DNA from: Acanthornis magna | Taxonomy: Eukaryota; Chordata; Aves; Passeriformes; Acanthizidae | Assembly (NCBI GenBank): GCA_036785705.1 | Contig: JAWUZG010000015.1 | Coordinates: 5,409,001-5,473,000, forward strand | DNA length: 64,000 bases | Direction of reading: 5' to 3' | Shown: positions 1 through 14,000 of the stretch, one piece after another | How the letters are laid out: each line of letters begins with the position of its first letter | How positions within the stretch are numbered: the stretch's first letter is position 1 | The notes under the pieces: generated by a model | Database searches by the model: none | The model's input: only the letters and a program-made list of their open reading frames with translations | What the model was told of the DNA's origin: nothing | Made by a program: the position numbers and the translations under genes

Positions 1-1906
1 GCAGAATGACTAGAAATAGGGTGAAAGAGCAAATGGATCTCTCCCTTCATTTTTCAAGTCACTTGTAATTTCCTGGGTGATCCCAGGATGCTGCTGAGGA
101 TCAACAAAAATGTGAGGAATTTCTAAGTGGCCGGGAATGTTAATGTGCTCCTGGCTAAGCCTCTTAGCCTGGCTGCACTGACTGCACACACTTTGCCCCT
201 TTGTAGCATGTGCATACAAATGATATATTCATATTTGCACTTCATCTCCCATCACACCCCATGACACCGAACCTGGTTTCTAACACTGCCTGCGACCTTG
301 ATTAAACCTACAACCCCAAATTTCTGTATCAGATGCATCTGCCCATCCCCATGGCACCTGCCCTTCCTTAATTCATTTATTGTTTCAAAGGGATACGGTG
401 GCTGGATGTTCTATGTAGATGAATGGTTGATCATTCAGAAGCTCCTGCACTTCAGGCTCCCGGCCCTTTAATTTCTTATTTTTTGGGAGGTGTTATCAAC
501 AGCAGGCACAGCTCAGCCAGCCCACACCTCAGCCTTTTCTCGCCTTTTGGATTCCAGCAAAGCCGACCTGCGGCTGGAGCAGTGTCCACCTGCCCGTGCC
601 CTGCTGCAGGCACCAAGGAATGCCCACAGGGCAAGTCCAGCCACCAACCCCAAGCAGCCACAGCCCAAGCATCCCAACAGGCTCCTGTGGAGCCTTGGCT
701 GTGCTTGTGAAGCTTTGCAGAGCCTCTCGCAGGCACCTCACCCCTGGGGAATTGCGGTATCTGCGCTGGCGCAGCTATCCCAACACCGCCGGGCTCTGCG
801 CCGAGCCAAGCCAAACACAGAGCATCACGTCCCCGAGCACCAGAGCAGCTCTGCCTTTCCCCAGGGGCTTCAGCCTCTTCCCTCACCTGATGGTCAGGGC
901 TGTGGTGGGGCCATGCCCAGCCCTCACCATGGGACACGGAATTGGGGCTGGGCTCTGCCCAAGCCCTGGCACAGGGTGTGAGCAGCGCAGCTCTCAGCAC
1001 TCTGAGCCAGCCAAGCATCACATGGCAGCACGCAGAGCCTCCTGAGAAGCCCCACCAGCAAGTTAAGGACAAGCCTTTGGCATTTTCTGGATTAAAACTT
1101 TCCCATTGATTTTTTTTTCCCTATGTCTGAGACAGTGTAAATATTTGGACACCTGTTCTCTTTTTCCCCCTCTCCCCCCATTTGCATTTTAAAGTCAAAA
1201 CAACAATTAAAGACTTTTCTAAATATTACAAATTCTCTATGGTCCCTGGAGGAAGCAAGACTCTGACTTTGTTACTATCACTTGTGAGAGTGTGGAGGGG
1301 AAAAAGGGCTCCACATGAGCAGCACAGCAATGCTGCAATCGTTTTAGGTCGTGTACACTAAGGGGTTGCATGTATCCAGCAAAGATTTACCGGAAAAACA
1401 TGTTATTCTCAGTTACAGATTAACACCTTGTTGTAAAATTAAGCCCTGTTGTGAAGTAATCTGTTCCAAACCCAGGTTTTTGCCCCAAGAACAAATCCTG
1501 TCTCTTTTATGTTCTGGGAGATTTTTGCTTCTTATTCCAGGGGAACTAAGATTTTATCATGGCCTCCAAAGCTAGATCCTGCTTTTCCCTCTGTCATTAA
1601 AAATCTGCCACTTACCCTCCACAGGCCCAGGGTGGGCAGCAAAACAACCTTTAAAAATTGTGCATCTAACTGAATAAATAGAATACATACTCTGTACATA
1701 TATTTCAGTTGGATAAAGTAACTGATGACATAAGAGATGACTTGCTATGGGATGGGTATGCTGGAGTTAGTTATAAATTCCCCCACCATCCAGGAGATGA
1801 TCCTGGGTGATATCAGTAGATTTAGGATGAGAATTGTGATGAACACGTATTTCACAATGCCCATATAACCAGACTATATATATATGTATAGTGAATATCA
1901 ACATAC
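1..1906. other. SLC13A3 intron 6 (partial)
   Basis: Intronic sequence. No further SLC13A3 exon was recognised in it. Bases 430-1060 are GC-richer and give several overlapping open frames with no recognisable protein. Bases 1745-1860 hold a short hydrophobic open stretch on the minus strand that does not match the expected next exon. Confidence 0.75.
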
Positions 1907-2032
1907 CTCAGGTTAATTCCTCCATACAGGATGGAGATCCATAGCCATCCCATGAGAAGAAAAATCAGCATTAAAGGAAATGCAAACATAAACCAAGAAC
2001 CAAAGTTCACCACATCACATTCTGGAAAATAA
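1907..2032 (-). CDS. SLC13A3: SLC13A3 coding exon 6
   Basis: It encodes about residues 276-318: [20 protein letters not shown], then a hydrophobic membrane segment and [11 protein letters not shown]. The acceptor is TTTGCTTAG|T and the donor CCTGAG|GTATGT, phase 2. It is the last exon found before the window edge. Read-through into the intron meets a stop at 1852. Confidence 0.95.
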
Positions 2033-5000
2033 CTAAGCAAACGGGAAAAATCAAGTTAATGCAAGATGGGAAAGCAACCCTTCCATTTATGGGTAAACAA
2101 GCATCTGAAATCAGCAGTGAAACATCCCACAAACCTGCCCCTGAGCATTTAAAACAATCCCTGTGTGTGCCTTAGGAGTTATCTGGACATAAGGAAATGT
2201 GGGGAGCGTTGTGTTGGGACACCCCCCAGGGACACCCTGTCACCCCCACCTTACCCAGCCCAGCTGTGCAAGCCTGCAAGGAAAGTTCTGGAAATCTCTC
2301 TCCAGATGGCCAATGCCTTCACACAAAGATACTCCTGAAAGCCCAGGATTAAATCCTGCTACAGAAACTGCTGGAGAGTCTGGACATGAACCTTGCAGAG
2401 ATGCTGCAGTGCCCAGGACAAGCTGTATGAACTTCTTCTAGAGGCCAGCAAAGGTAAGAAATACCTGTGGGCACCTAGGCTGGCACAAATCTCTGCTCCC
2501 ATGCACAAAGGAAGAATCTTTTATGACTAAGAAAACAGGCCAGAAGTAGTGGGTTCATTATTTTTCTTTCTCCCATACAGCAGTAGCTATAATTGCTCAC
2601 AAAACACTCCACAGTCTGCTTCATCAAAACAGTTACCAGGTTAATGGTAAGCGTGGAGTCAAGTCCCATTAAATTCAAAGGGATTAAGAGCATCAGAGAG
2701 GTGAAGCACACATGCTCCAGTTTGGCTGACAGCCTGCCTGGCTATGCTGGAAACCTGCTTATTAGGTCTAAGGCTGGTGCACTCCCTGCTTTATTTCCCA
2801 AAACATTCTGGAAGGGCATGAATTTTCCAAGCCAGCACTCATCACAGAAGGGAATTTCCTGCAGGGATGAAGAAGATATCTGTGTCTTGCAGGATTTACA
2901 AGGCTCCCCAGGACAGCCTCCCATACCTCTTCAGCTGTCCCAGAAGGATGAGGTTTGGTGCCGTTCCTGTCAGCGTTGCTGTACCTCCAATGCTGGCTGC
3001 ATATGGGATTGAGATGAGGAAACCTTTCCATATGTTTGTTTTGTATTCCTCCTCCTTCTTTAAGTCTGAGAGAGCATCACTGGAAATCTCCTTCTCCTCC
3101 GCCAGATCTTTGCTTTAAAATAGCCCAAAAGAGAATCCGGTGAAAGCCCTGGTTTAAATACAGTGCAACCACTTCAGAGCCTTGATAGAAGAAAAATTCC
3201 CATTTTTAGAAATGCAAGCTACCAGTTTGCTCAAGGACACCTCAGCAGCTCAGTGCTGCACAGGGGTCTGCTTGGTGAGGTGCCACACAGGGACTGTCAC
3301 CCTTGCAGAAGACAGGGCACCCTCAGCACCCATCCACAGGAGCTAAAGGTGCCTGTGCCTTGCCCAGCCCCTCAGCAGCTTGGAACACTGACCTTAAAGT
3401 CCACAGGTCTGCCAAAAGGAAAAAGAACTAAAATTTGATGGATTTGAGGGAAGAAACATCTGTTCTTGTGTTCCTGAAAAGATGCTTCCTTCCCATCTTT
3501 CTAATCAAAGCAGGACCATCACCAGTGTGTAAATCCTCAGGGGTTTTACATCATCGGCTTCACACATTTGATGTTCCTGAGAAAACCAAGGCACAAATTC
3601 CCAGCAGGAGACACCTCTGGCTATGATTTCAGAGTGGCTGAAGAAACCTCTGCAATGATTTGGACATGCAGAGGGATGCTGGACACACAGAGGAGGGTTT
3701 TTGTCATCAGGCTGCTAATGAATGGGATGTTCAGTATAATCAAAACATTGCAATGATTGAATTTCAAATTCCTAAAACTTGGTCTAGCTCAGGGGATAAT
3801 TCTCTCTCAACTCTCTAATACAAACTTTATAGTTAACTTACTCCTCAGTACTTGCCAGAAACTGCATCTCAGTTGGTACAGTGTAAAGTTTATTCTGCTG
3901 TAAAGATGCTGAAAAAGAAAGATGAGGACTTTAAAACAGTTCAAAGCATCTAGAAAATTCTCCTTGAACCAAACAGAGGGACAGGGGAAACAACTACCAT
4001 TTTAGAGGAGGGGCTGTGCAAATGAAGGGTGAGCTCACAGCATGGGGATGGGGTCAGGAGCACCCAGCAGGGATGAAAGAGCCCCTCTCCTCCTGCCACT
4101 GCTCCACTCCCACCCAGGCTTGGTCCCTTTACTGCTTTTGCCACAGCCTTTGGGATCTTCTAACACAGCCAAGAGTTCCAGGGCATCCCCTACCAGGTCA
4201 TGGGTTTGACATGGGTTTTTTTGGAGGAGGATTAACCGTGAGTCATTCTTAGGAAGAAACGCTGTTGGGCCTTTTTGTATCTAAGGCAAGTTCCCCAAGG
4301 AGCACCTCCTGTCACTGAGCTTCATTCCCAAGGGGTGAGAATTTTACACCCTGCAGACATCTAGTGCAATCACCACAAGGCTGTAATTCCTTCTTTAAAG
4401 ATAGGAGAGAGACACATTTGGGGGTTAGGTTTTGTACCAGGTCCTCCAAAAGCCGCTCTGACTGCAAGGACCATTCCAAGCCCATCATCCTCTCCACAAG
4501 TGACAGACCCCACAGGCTGAGCAGCCAGTCCTGGTAAACTGAGACTTGCACACCACTTGGCCACACCAACCCAGGGGGGCATTCAGAAAGCAGAAGATGG
4601 AAATGCAATACAATCACTCTCTGCTACCACACCTGACATCACTGCGGCATTTGTGGTCACGGCTTGACCCCCTGAGGCTGGGACATGTGCTATCAAACCC
4701 CATTTCCCATGTCCCTCACAGGACTGGAGCATTTGTGGGTTTGTCCACCTTCAGCCCAGGCGGCCCTTCCCCACCCCTGCTGGCTCTGCTGCCTTTCCTT
4801 GTGCTCTCTGTGTGGTTTTGGCTCCAGAGGTTTGTGTGTCTGCCCTTCCCTGAGCTCTGCAGACCCCTACATACAGAGCCCAATTCCTGCCACTCAAAAA
4901 GTCCCCAAACTTCCTTGCACCCTTCCTCAGCCCAAAACACGAATCCCTTCCACCCAACATGACCTAGAGACCTAAAGCATGAAGAGAAGTCAGTGGTCAA

Positions 5001-8000
5001 AGTCTCTGGACTCACTCACGTGTGCGCCACAGACACGGCGCTCGTTGCGGCTCAGTGACCCAAGGATTTTTGCAATGTCATGTTTTACACATCGCTAATT
5101 TACTGAACTGGAGTTAATTGGCTGTGACACACACATGCTGAGCTTTCATCCCGACCTTGCCACGATGAAGGGATGTAATTAGAAGGATGAATATTAACCC
5201 ATGGTTGACTGTTGATCCCTCAATGGTTTCAGCCAAAAGATTCTTACACTGCTGTCCCACTCTGGCCCAGTCCTGGCTCTGCAAAGGCATTTCATTCTAC
5301 CTCAATATTTTTCAATTTTTTTCCCTACTAAGCTCAGACTACCATCCCATCTGGCCAGGATTATCTGTGAGTTATCTTTCAAGGAAGGTTTGCAAAGGTA
5401 ACCATGCAAAGGAAAGCCAGGCATACTGCAGAGCTTTTCCTATGAAACTTGTAAAAAGGGAATTAAAAATTATTACAGATCCGTAAGTCAGAAGAGGCCA
5501 AAGATAACAGAGTTATCTGTACACACCTTTCAAAGAGCAGTATGAGGATTCTGTGGTCATTTCACCAAAATACCTTGTATACCTTAGAGACAGAAATGCT
5601 TTTCCTAGATAATTTTTGCTTTGATAACATTTTTACTGTTTCTAAAAAGCTGAGAAGACCTGAGAAGGAATATTTCTACCCACTGAGGGGTGCAAACAGG
5701 CAGAAGTGCCCAAAAATTCTCCTCCTACATTATTTTCAGTTCTGTGATTCAGAGTTACACCTCAAGCACTGACTGTGGTTTATCTTGAATTTGCAGAGTA
5801 TTCTCTATGAAGGAAAAAAGAACAGAAATATGTTCTTGTGATTTTTACCTGGAGATATTTAAGGTGTTGAGAGAAATTAAACATTGCCAATGAGGGGTTA
5901 GTGGGCAGAAGCAGGAGAGAGGTCAGGCTCACTGGCACAGCAGCTTCCAGCTTGTCACACGCCTATTGCTGGAGATGTCAGACAGAATTGCAGCGAATCT
6001 ATCACTCACCTCCAAAAGGAAAACTCTACAAGCTGAAAAATGTCTGTTGGTGTTAAATTTATAACCCTGCTTTGACCCACCAGAACCAGCTGGGGCTTCA
6101 GCCACCCAACCTCACTGCCTCCTCTCCTCCATCAGAAGCCAATATTGTCAAAATGAACATATAACACAGTAACACAATAACTGCCAATAACACAAGAATG
6201 TAGATATTTGCTGATCTCTAACATGCTGCCCACGTGGTTGATCATGGACATAAGAGACTGAAATTGATAAGAAATTGATTAGAAATTTATCTTCTCTCAG
6301 GAAAAAAAAGTGCCACCAACTGATCAGAGATCACTTAAATTCTGGCTCAGTGTGTGTAAGCAAAGCCCTACACAAAACTAGTTTCACAAACTTGTTGAGT
6401 TTTCTTTCTGTAAATCAAATGCTTTTACATGTCACATATTCTTTATTACATTTTAAATTATTATTCTTAGCCTCATGAACTCTACTACAGTGTTATGAAA
6501 CCAAGTCAATTTGCAAACTGATCTTATCACAAGTTTTCTTCCACATCGAGCCCCCCTTCACAAATAAATGTCTTTTTTGGAGCACAGATTACAATTCAGA
6601 TAGATTATAAAGATTGACTAAAACTATGAAATGAATATACCTTTTTCTCATCTGCACACCTCCACTCCTAAGAGTAACATCAGATTCGCCACTTTTGACT
6701 GATTTCAGGTTTAGGGCTTCCTTCAAGGAACTCGGCTTTGCTCATCCATTCAGAAAGATTACAGAAAAGGATGAGTCTACCTTGGGACACTAAAGTTCAA
6801 ATAAAAACTCTACATGAAAACATGCATTTTGATGTACAAAATATTGTACATTTTACAGCTGATTCCTCCTTCACTTGTATTTATGACTTTTAAAAGCCTC
6901 TATCTCAAAAAAACCAAACAAAAAAACAAAAACCAAAACATCATCACGCCATCACAATATTTGCAAAGCATCACTTTATTCATTCTTCTACCTGCATGCC
7001 CCTCCCTTGCCTTTTTGGGTTTCTCTCACCACTGCAAGTGTAGTGAGTCAAGGACATTAATTCTGTGCTTGACAGTGTCTAGAACAAGGGGGGGAATCTT
7101 CCTTTTATGTGTTCCCAAACTCTACTGTATTTACAGCCACAACTACAAAATCAAATAATTTCAGAGGTTGGGGTCAAGAAGGTTAAAAGCAGACTGACAA
7201 AACACAGAACAGGAAATTATAGCAAGGAAATCAGTGGTGTTGATTTTAATAGATGTGAACAAAGATACATAAAGCAAATGTGATAAAGCAACCTGGAGTG
7301 CAAATATCTCAATATTGCTAAACATTAATGATTAATTATATCTTTATTAGAGTGTGAACGTGTTTGAGTCTTCTTCTGGGGACTCCTTTATCTGCCTTAG
7401 GACTCAGCAGGAACCAAAAAGCCATTGCTTTTAAATCACAGAGGCAGGAATTACTAATTAGTGCAGGAAGAAGCAGAAGAAGAAGCCATGAGTGCTGCTC
7501 CAGCTATCAGCAATAGCTGCAAAGGGGATGTCAGGACATCACTTCTGGTTTGCTGTTTCTCACCACTGTCTGCCAGAAGCCCAAAATTCTGGTAAATGAC
7601 TCGTGAAGAGAGGCTGGAGGAAGGCCTTACCTGCCACACACCCCTGACCTGTCCACAACCTGCTCAGAAACACCACCAAACAGCAGCATCGAGATGGAAA
7701 AATCACAAAGCACTTTATAGAAAGGTATTTAACCTGCCAGCCTTCCCCTGAGTCCCTGCTTTCTCCTCCAGCTCAGGCTCCAGTTCCATGGGTGAACAAG
7801 CAGGAAAACAAGATGAGAACACACGTATCCCAAGAGCAGGACAGCTCTGTGTGCCACAGGGAGGGACCCACCCTGCACCATCATCTGCCCTATCCACAGC
7901 CCTCCCTGGCTCCAGCCAGCCCCACAGCAGTGCATCCCTACAGATCCCAGCCCCACGGTGGCACAGAGCAGCACTGTAACCTGTGCCAGTGACACTTTAT

Positions 8001-11000
8001 AGAGCAGCTTGGCTGTGCATCGCCGCTTTTTGGTTTTCCAGGCCACTCACAAGCATTGCCTCCTGCATGGCATGAGGAAGGGGCAGGATAAAAGGGAGTT
8101 TTCTGCCAATATTCTTTCACCATGGGAATAAAGTGTGCAGTACAGTGGGACCAGCCCTGAGGTTGAGCTGCAAGCTAAGGAATGTGGTATTTGTGCCAGT
8201 GAGGTTGATAAAATGGGGAGATTTGAGAGCAGCAGGGCAGACCTCAGCTGGCTTATACTACTGCGCTGTCTCAATTACCTTGGTTCTCTTCATTATCCCT
8301 GTTCATATCCTTAGATGTGTCTTTCTCCCCAAAGAGGCTTTTTAAAATTGCATTTGCAATTGGGAGCATCATAGCAGTGGAGGCAGTATTACTTAACCAC
8401 ATGGACAGGAAAGACGTTGTCAACATCATCCCTAAGATTAGTCTGAAAGAGAGAAAAAAGGAAAAGCTGTATTTCTTCAGTTTGGCAAGCTCTCTGACAC
8501 ATTAGGAGGAAAAGCTCATGTGCAGAGACAACAAAACCAATACTAAAAAGGATTTCTATGACTCTCTTGAAACTGGATGGAGCACAAGCATGGGGCTGAA
8601 CCAAACGATTCTCACTGTGCTCTGCTGGCCCAGGGGCAAAGGCAAACAGCTGAACAAACACAGAGAGCTGGAGAAAAGGGGGTGTGGACAGCCCCCACGG
8701 TAGGAGCAGCAGAGCAGAGCTGCTTCCCGAGCACCTGCAGCTCACATCCCCCATGGAGAGCCCCTGCTCCCATAGTCACCTGGCTGGCTGCACTCCCACC
8801 AACATCAGGACCCGGAGCGCAATCCTGCGGTGTAAATTCCACTCCTCAATGGCCGAGGCCATGATTAAACCACTGAGGAAGAGGAAATTGGTGTCTAAAA
8901 AGTATTGTGGGCAAACTTTGTTAGACGGGAGGATCCCCAGGAAGGGGAAGAGGACGATGGGCAGCAGAGCTGTCACAGCCAAGGGCAGCGCCTCCGTGCA
9001 CCAGTACAGGGCCATCAGCAGGATCACGTAGAGGCATCTTCCTTCCTGCAAAAGGAGGAGAGGAAAAGTGAGACATGGGGCATTACAGAGACATCTTGTC
9101 ACTTGGAGACACTCTGACAGGCAAAATGCTCCAGTTACTCCCTCGTGGACACAGTATTTCTCCCAAACCATTTCCATCAAGTACATCACCACCCCTGCAT
9201 TGTGTAAGGGGTTCAGGATTGATCTGAGACCACAGAAAAACCCAAATCCTCCTTGACTGCCCAAGCTTCCATGTGCTGCAGGGTGGCAGTGCACAGGGGC
9301 ATCAACCAAAGAGCCTTTGAAGAGCAGGAAATGTCCCACACTGTTGAATTAAGGTGTTAATCCTCAGCTGGCATTGCTGCTAACATCCTCAGGTATCCCA
9401 GTATCTGACCCATGTAATGTTTGCGTTTTCCCTCCAACTTCCACAGACCACACTCTGCATAGCTATGGAAAAACAGCCTTGGGAGATGCATGTTCCACAC
9501 ATTTGCAATAGGCAGCACACAGAAAGGTTTCTTTTCTTGGATCAGAGTCTCCCAAGAGATTTGTGAGAACCCATTCCATGGCAACCCATCCCAGCCCCTA
9601 CGGAAATCAGTAAATCAAGGACCCTGGTGTCACAGCACTTCCTGCGGGCAGGCATTGCCCGGCCTCACCCCAGCCCTGGCCAAGGCTGGCAGAAACCCAG
9701 TGCCCCCACGCCACAGTGTGAATGCATCCATCCACCCAGCAGGCACAAACTAGACCAAAGCCATTTGTCACGACAGCCATGGCCAAAATAATGAGCAATG
9801 GAAGGAAGTCAGGAGAGTGGCCCCAAGGCCAGGACGGGAGAGCCCCAGGGGAGCCCAGCGCAGAGCTGGGCTCGGTCACGGCGGGGCTGAACAGGGATAT
9901 TGTCCCCAGCACGGGGCAGAGTGCCCGCAGCACTATAAATAACTGCTGGGAATCACTTGGAAGCCACAGAACTATTTATTTTATCACTTTTCCAGCTTGT
10001 TGAGCAGGTTGAATTGCTACTCAAAGGCATCTCTGTCCCTCTGCTGGGACCTTCCTCCCCCGGATTGAGTCTAGGCTTCCCAGAGGGAGATGATGGCTCT
10101 GCTCCCTGCCAAAGGCTGGGAACAGCGTGGGCTGGGGACAGTGGGGACCTGCATTTTGGGGATAACAGGGTCTCAGCCACAGTGTCTGAGGGTGCAGCCA
10201 GGCACCAGGGCAGCTACAGCACAGCCAGCACCTGCCTGTCCACCCACGAAAAATCCGCTCCAGGCCTGCACTGAATGAGGTCAAAACCAATATGGATTTA
10301 TTGTTCACTATATCTGCAGTGATGGTTTGAACAGTGGACAAAATGACAGAATTTCTGATTTGCTTCTAGCACTCAGGCTTTGTATTCACAAGTGGTCCTG
10401 CTAGCAAAGCCCCAGGATTTCAGTGTGCGTGGAAACATGAACACAGCAGAACCGAGTGTAACTGGATTTTTTCATACATTAATTGTAGCAGTGTCAATGC
10501 CTCATATGAAGTGCCCAAGATCTGGATTTAAAGATTACTTTCAGACCTAATTTTAGATTCCAATAAAATGCCATATGAGACAGTGTGAAGTAAAACCCTC
10601 AGGCTCAGCTCAGCCCTGGCACCCAGCAGCCCCCACAGCCTCCCTGTGCTTCACTTCCCTAAAACCAGCAAGACCAGAGCAGCAAACCCAGCACTGTTAA
10701 ACTTTCAAAAATAAAGAATCATGTTTTAAAGTGTTTGCCACTAGATTAGGGATTTCATTCCTGTGCCAACTGATAATTCCTCTTTATTATGGTTCTTTTT
10801 ATATGCCAAAGAAGTAACTTTGCTCTCATTAAGCTCTTTTCCATTTGATTTCCAAAGGCCATATGGATAAATTTTTTCTCCCACTGGCAAAATATTCTTC
10901 AGTTTCCTGCAAGGAAAGTTGTACCAAAGTCAATATCAAAATAAAGACATTTTGACTCTTACAGCAGTAGAGCAACTGAAAATATTTAACAATGCCTTGA

Positions 11001-14000
11001 TACAAGAGCATATCAGTGAAGGCTTTAATTGACTTTACAGAATAGATTATGCACAATTTAGAAAACTAATTATAAGTAATGGATATTTATTCTCCAGTGT
11101 ATGGAAAATGTTCTGGAAAACATTGCAATGAGACACAGCACCAATCTAATAACTCATCTTCACTGCAAGATCAAAAGCCAAGGGGTGAAACCAAAACAAG
11201 GCAGAAAGAGCTGCCATGTGAAAGGCTTCCCTGAATTTTCAATACCAATATGGATCAGCAGCAAACCACTTGAAGAAACCTGTAGTGCTGTTTATCCAAT
11301 TTATTCTACTCTAAAAGTCGACAAATTGAAGCTATACTGAAAAAGTTTTTCATTTAAGATAGGACCATCATTGAACAAAACAGGAACAAGTACACTACAG
11401 AATAACTTCAATTTGGACCAAGCATTCCACAGAATAGAAAAAAAAAGGTAAAGCCATCAATAAAATTGAACCAAACTCTATATGAAGTTGAAAGCTTTCT
11501 GATTTCAAGATATTTTGCAAATGTTAATTAATTAATGCCCCCACTCTCTAGTATGTTTGGTCAGTACACAATCAATAAATGCCAGCAAATGTCAGGAGAA
11601 CAGTCTTTTAGGGATTTGGCCATGGGTGCCCCAGGACAGGCTGAGCTGCACTCACTGTTCTGTGTGGCACCATCACCTCCACATAATCTTTATTCTTTGA
11701 TCCCTTGGCTGCATCCCTGGCAAGACTCCTTCTACTTCTCAGACCTCCCTGCAGCTTTGCATTTATATTTTTCAACAGAATTCTATCAAAGTTCATGGCA
11801 AAAAATGGTGGCACATATGAACTTTAAAATGGATCTTGTGATCAGGTTAATTTTATAACCATTTAATGATTTTCCAGGGAAGCAGCTTGCGGGTCTGGAC
11901 TGCAGCAGCTCTTCTTCCGGTTGCTCAAGAGCCTTGGGATCGACCTCTGCCCCTCCAGACACAGATCCTGTCTCTGCTACGCTGCAAGCACTGGGGATTT
12001 TCCACCCTGGGGGACCTGCTGAGCTGTGGCAGAGGAAGCCAAGCCACGAGGTAGTCTCCTGTGGGCAGGAGAGCTGGCGGTCTCCAGGAAGGGCAGATGA
12101 GGTGCTCCGGGGAAAGGAGGCTCTGGCAGGGAATGTGGGTCAGGTAAGGCGAGCTGGCTCACCCAGGCGTAGCGCTGAGACACAGGCACGAGCCACCAGT
12201 CCCCACTGGCAGCCTGAAGGGGACACCAGGACCTTCAGCTGGACCTTGCTCCCCACCAGATCCAGTGCCCACAGCTTCCCCACCAGGCAGACCTGGTGCT
12301 CAGAGAACCCTGCCTTGGTACTGCCAAACTTGGGGTTTTCTCCATCAACCTCTGAGTGCTGCATGGTCATCACAACCCCATCAGCCCCACACAGGCTCCC
12401 CCACCACCCCATAACCAGGCAAAAGAGTGGCAGACAGGGCTCCTCCAGGACCTTGATCCCAACACCAAGAGAGATTTTGGCAGAATTGAAGCTTTTCAAG
12501 CCCTTTTCCCCTCTGCCATCACAAAGAAACATCCTACCTGTGATGTACAGAACTACTCGGAGCAGAAAAACCCACTGAGTGTTCTCATGTCACAGCTGTA
12601 ACTGTGCTACAACACCATCCACGTTGTGCTCACTGCCTGCTCTCCAGCAGCATGGATATGTGAATCTGATTTCTACTAACCCAGCTCCTGCAAGCATTAT
12701 GTAATCTGGACATAACCCAAGCCCTGTTTACCAGCCTTCCTGCCAGTGGAGTCGTTTTGCTCCCGCTGGCGATTTGCAGAGTGGCTAGAAAGGGGCCAGT
12801 AACACAGGGCCACAAGCTGCAAGATCTTCAGGGAATCTCTTTTCCTCTGCTAAAATGACATAAAGCTTATTAAACACTTTTATTTAAACTTCTTGAAGTA
12901 TTTTGTAGTTGAAAAAAAAAATAAAGGAATAATTTTCTGTTTTAAAATGAGACAGCTGAAGCTCAGATAAAGTGGGCAAATGGAGCATGTGGCAAAAAGT
13001 CACCAACTCAGCAAACAGCAGCCTGGTAGACTCTTCACTGCTCTTGTCGACTTTCACATGTCCCATACACACAAATATCACATTCACCACCTTGGTTGTG
13101 GGTAGCCAAGTCCAGTAGCTGTATTCAGCTAATTACATATTATGATCTCCCACCTTCTGTTGTTTTTTTTAATACTTCCCAAGGTGGGCTACAGATCAGC
13201 CTTACCTATGGTACGCACCCCGGTGATCTCTGTCTATACTGGGGCTTGTAGAAATACACCCAGTTGATTGGTGTATAAACTAAATATAAACTAAATAAAC
13301 TCCTCAGGTAGCTCTTGCAAAATTATTGTATGGAAGTTGCTTAAACCTGTAGATTTTAAAGTAGCCAAAGTTGGATGTATGAAATTTTAAATTTCCCTTT
13401 AGTTACTGTTATAGTAAAAATATTTATTATCAGTCAACTTTAATGCTGCAGGACTGTACTATCAGAACTTTCCTGAGTGTAGAACAAAAATGTTTCCCTG
13501 AATGTGGCTTTTTCTGAACTGTCCATCTGGCAAGAAATTCCCACAGGTTGAGTTCCTCTGATGAACATTTGTGTTCATCACCTTCAACATCCTGCCCAGG
13601 GATTTCTTCCTCAATTCTTCACACATCTCTTTTCATAGAAACACAGAACTGTTTTGTTTGGAAGAGACCTTTACAATCATTGAGTCAACCATTGTAGACA
13701 CCAGCAGGAATCAGGCACATGTGTTATATGCAGTCATGTTTGCCAATTAATATTGACTCTTGTCTGTTTCCTTGTCCCCCAGCCCAAATATTGCTGCTTT
13801 CACATCCTCCCAGTGCCAGCCTGCTCCTTGCCAGGCTTGCCCTCTCTCTGGACTGAAGCTCACAGAGGATGTGGTAAAATGCAGTCACTGTACTTTCAGT
13901 TATCACTCCTTCCCCACTGAAGTTCTTCCTCTCATCTTTTAACTGACCATTGCTTCCAGTTTTGTGAAAATGGCCTTCCCAAATCACCATGCACAACATT

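Noticed and set aside
476..1072. 198-codon minus-strand open frame in SLC13A3 intron 6
   Set aside because: GC-rich intron sequence with several overlapping frames on both strands. No recognisable domain, and it is not the expected next SLC13A3 exon.
1745..1860. Hydrophobic open stretch on the minus strand just past SLC13A3 exon 6
   Set aside because: It does not resemble the next segment of NaDC3 (which should start GWRK-like), and no acceptor/donor pair places it in phase.
11934..12578. 214-codon plus-strand open frame in SLC13A3 intron 1
   Set aside because: Low-information Pro/Ser/Arg-rich translation, no family recognised, antisense to the host gene.
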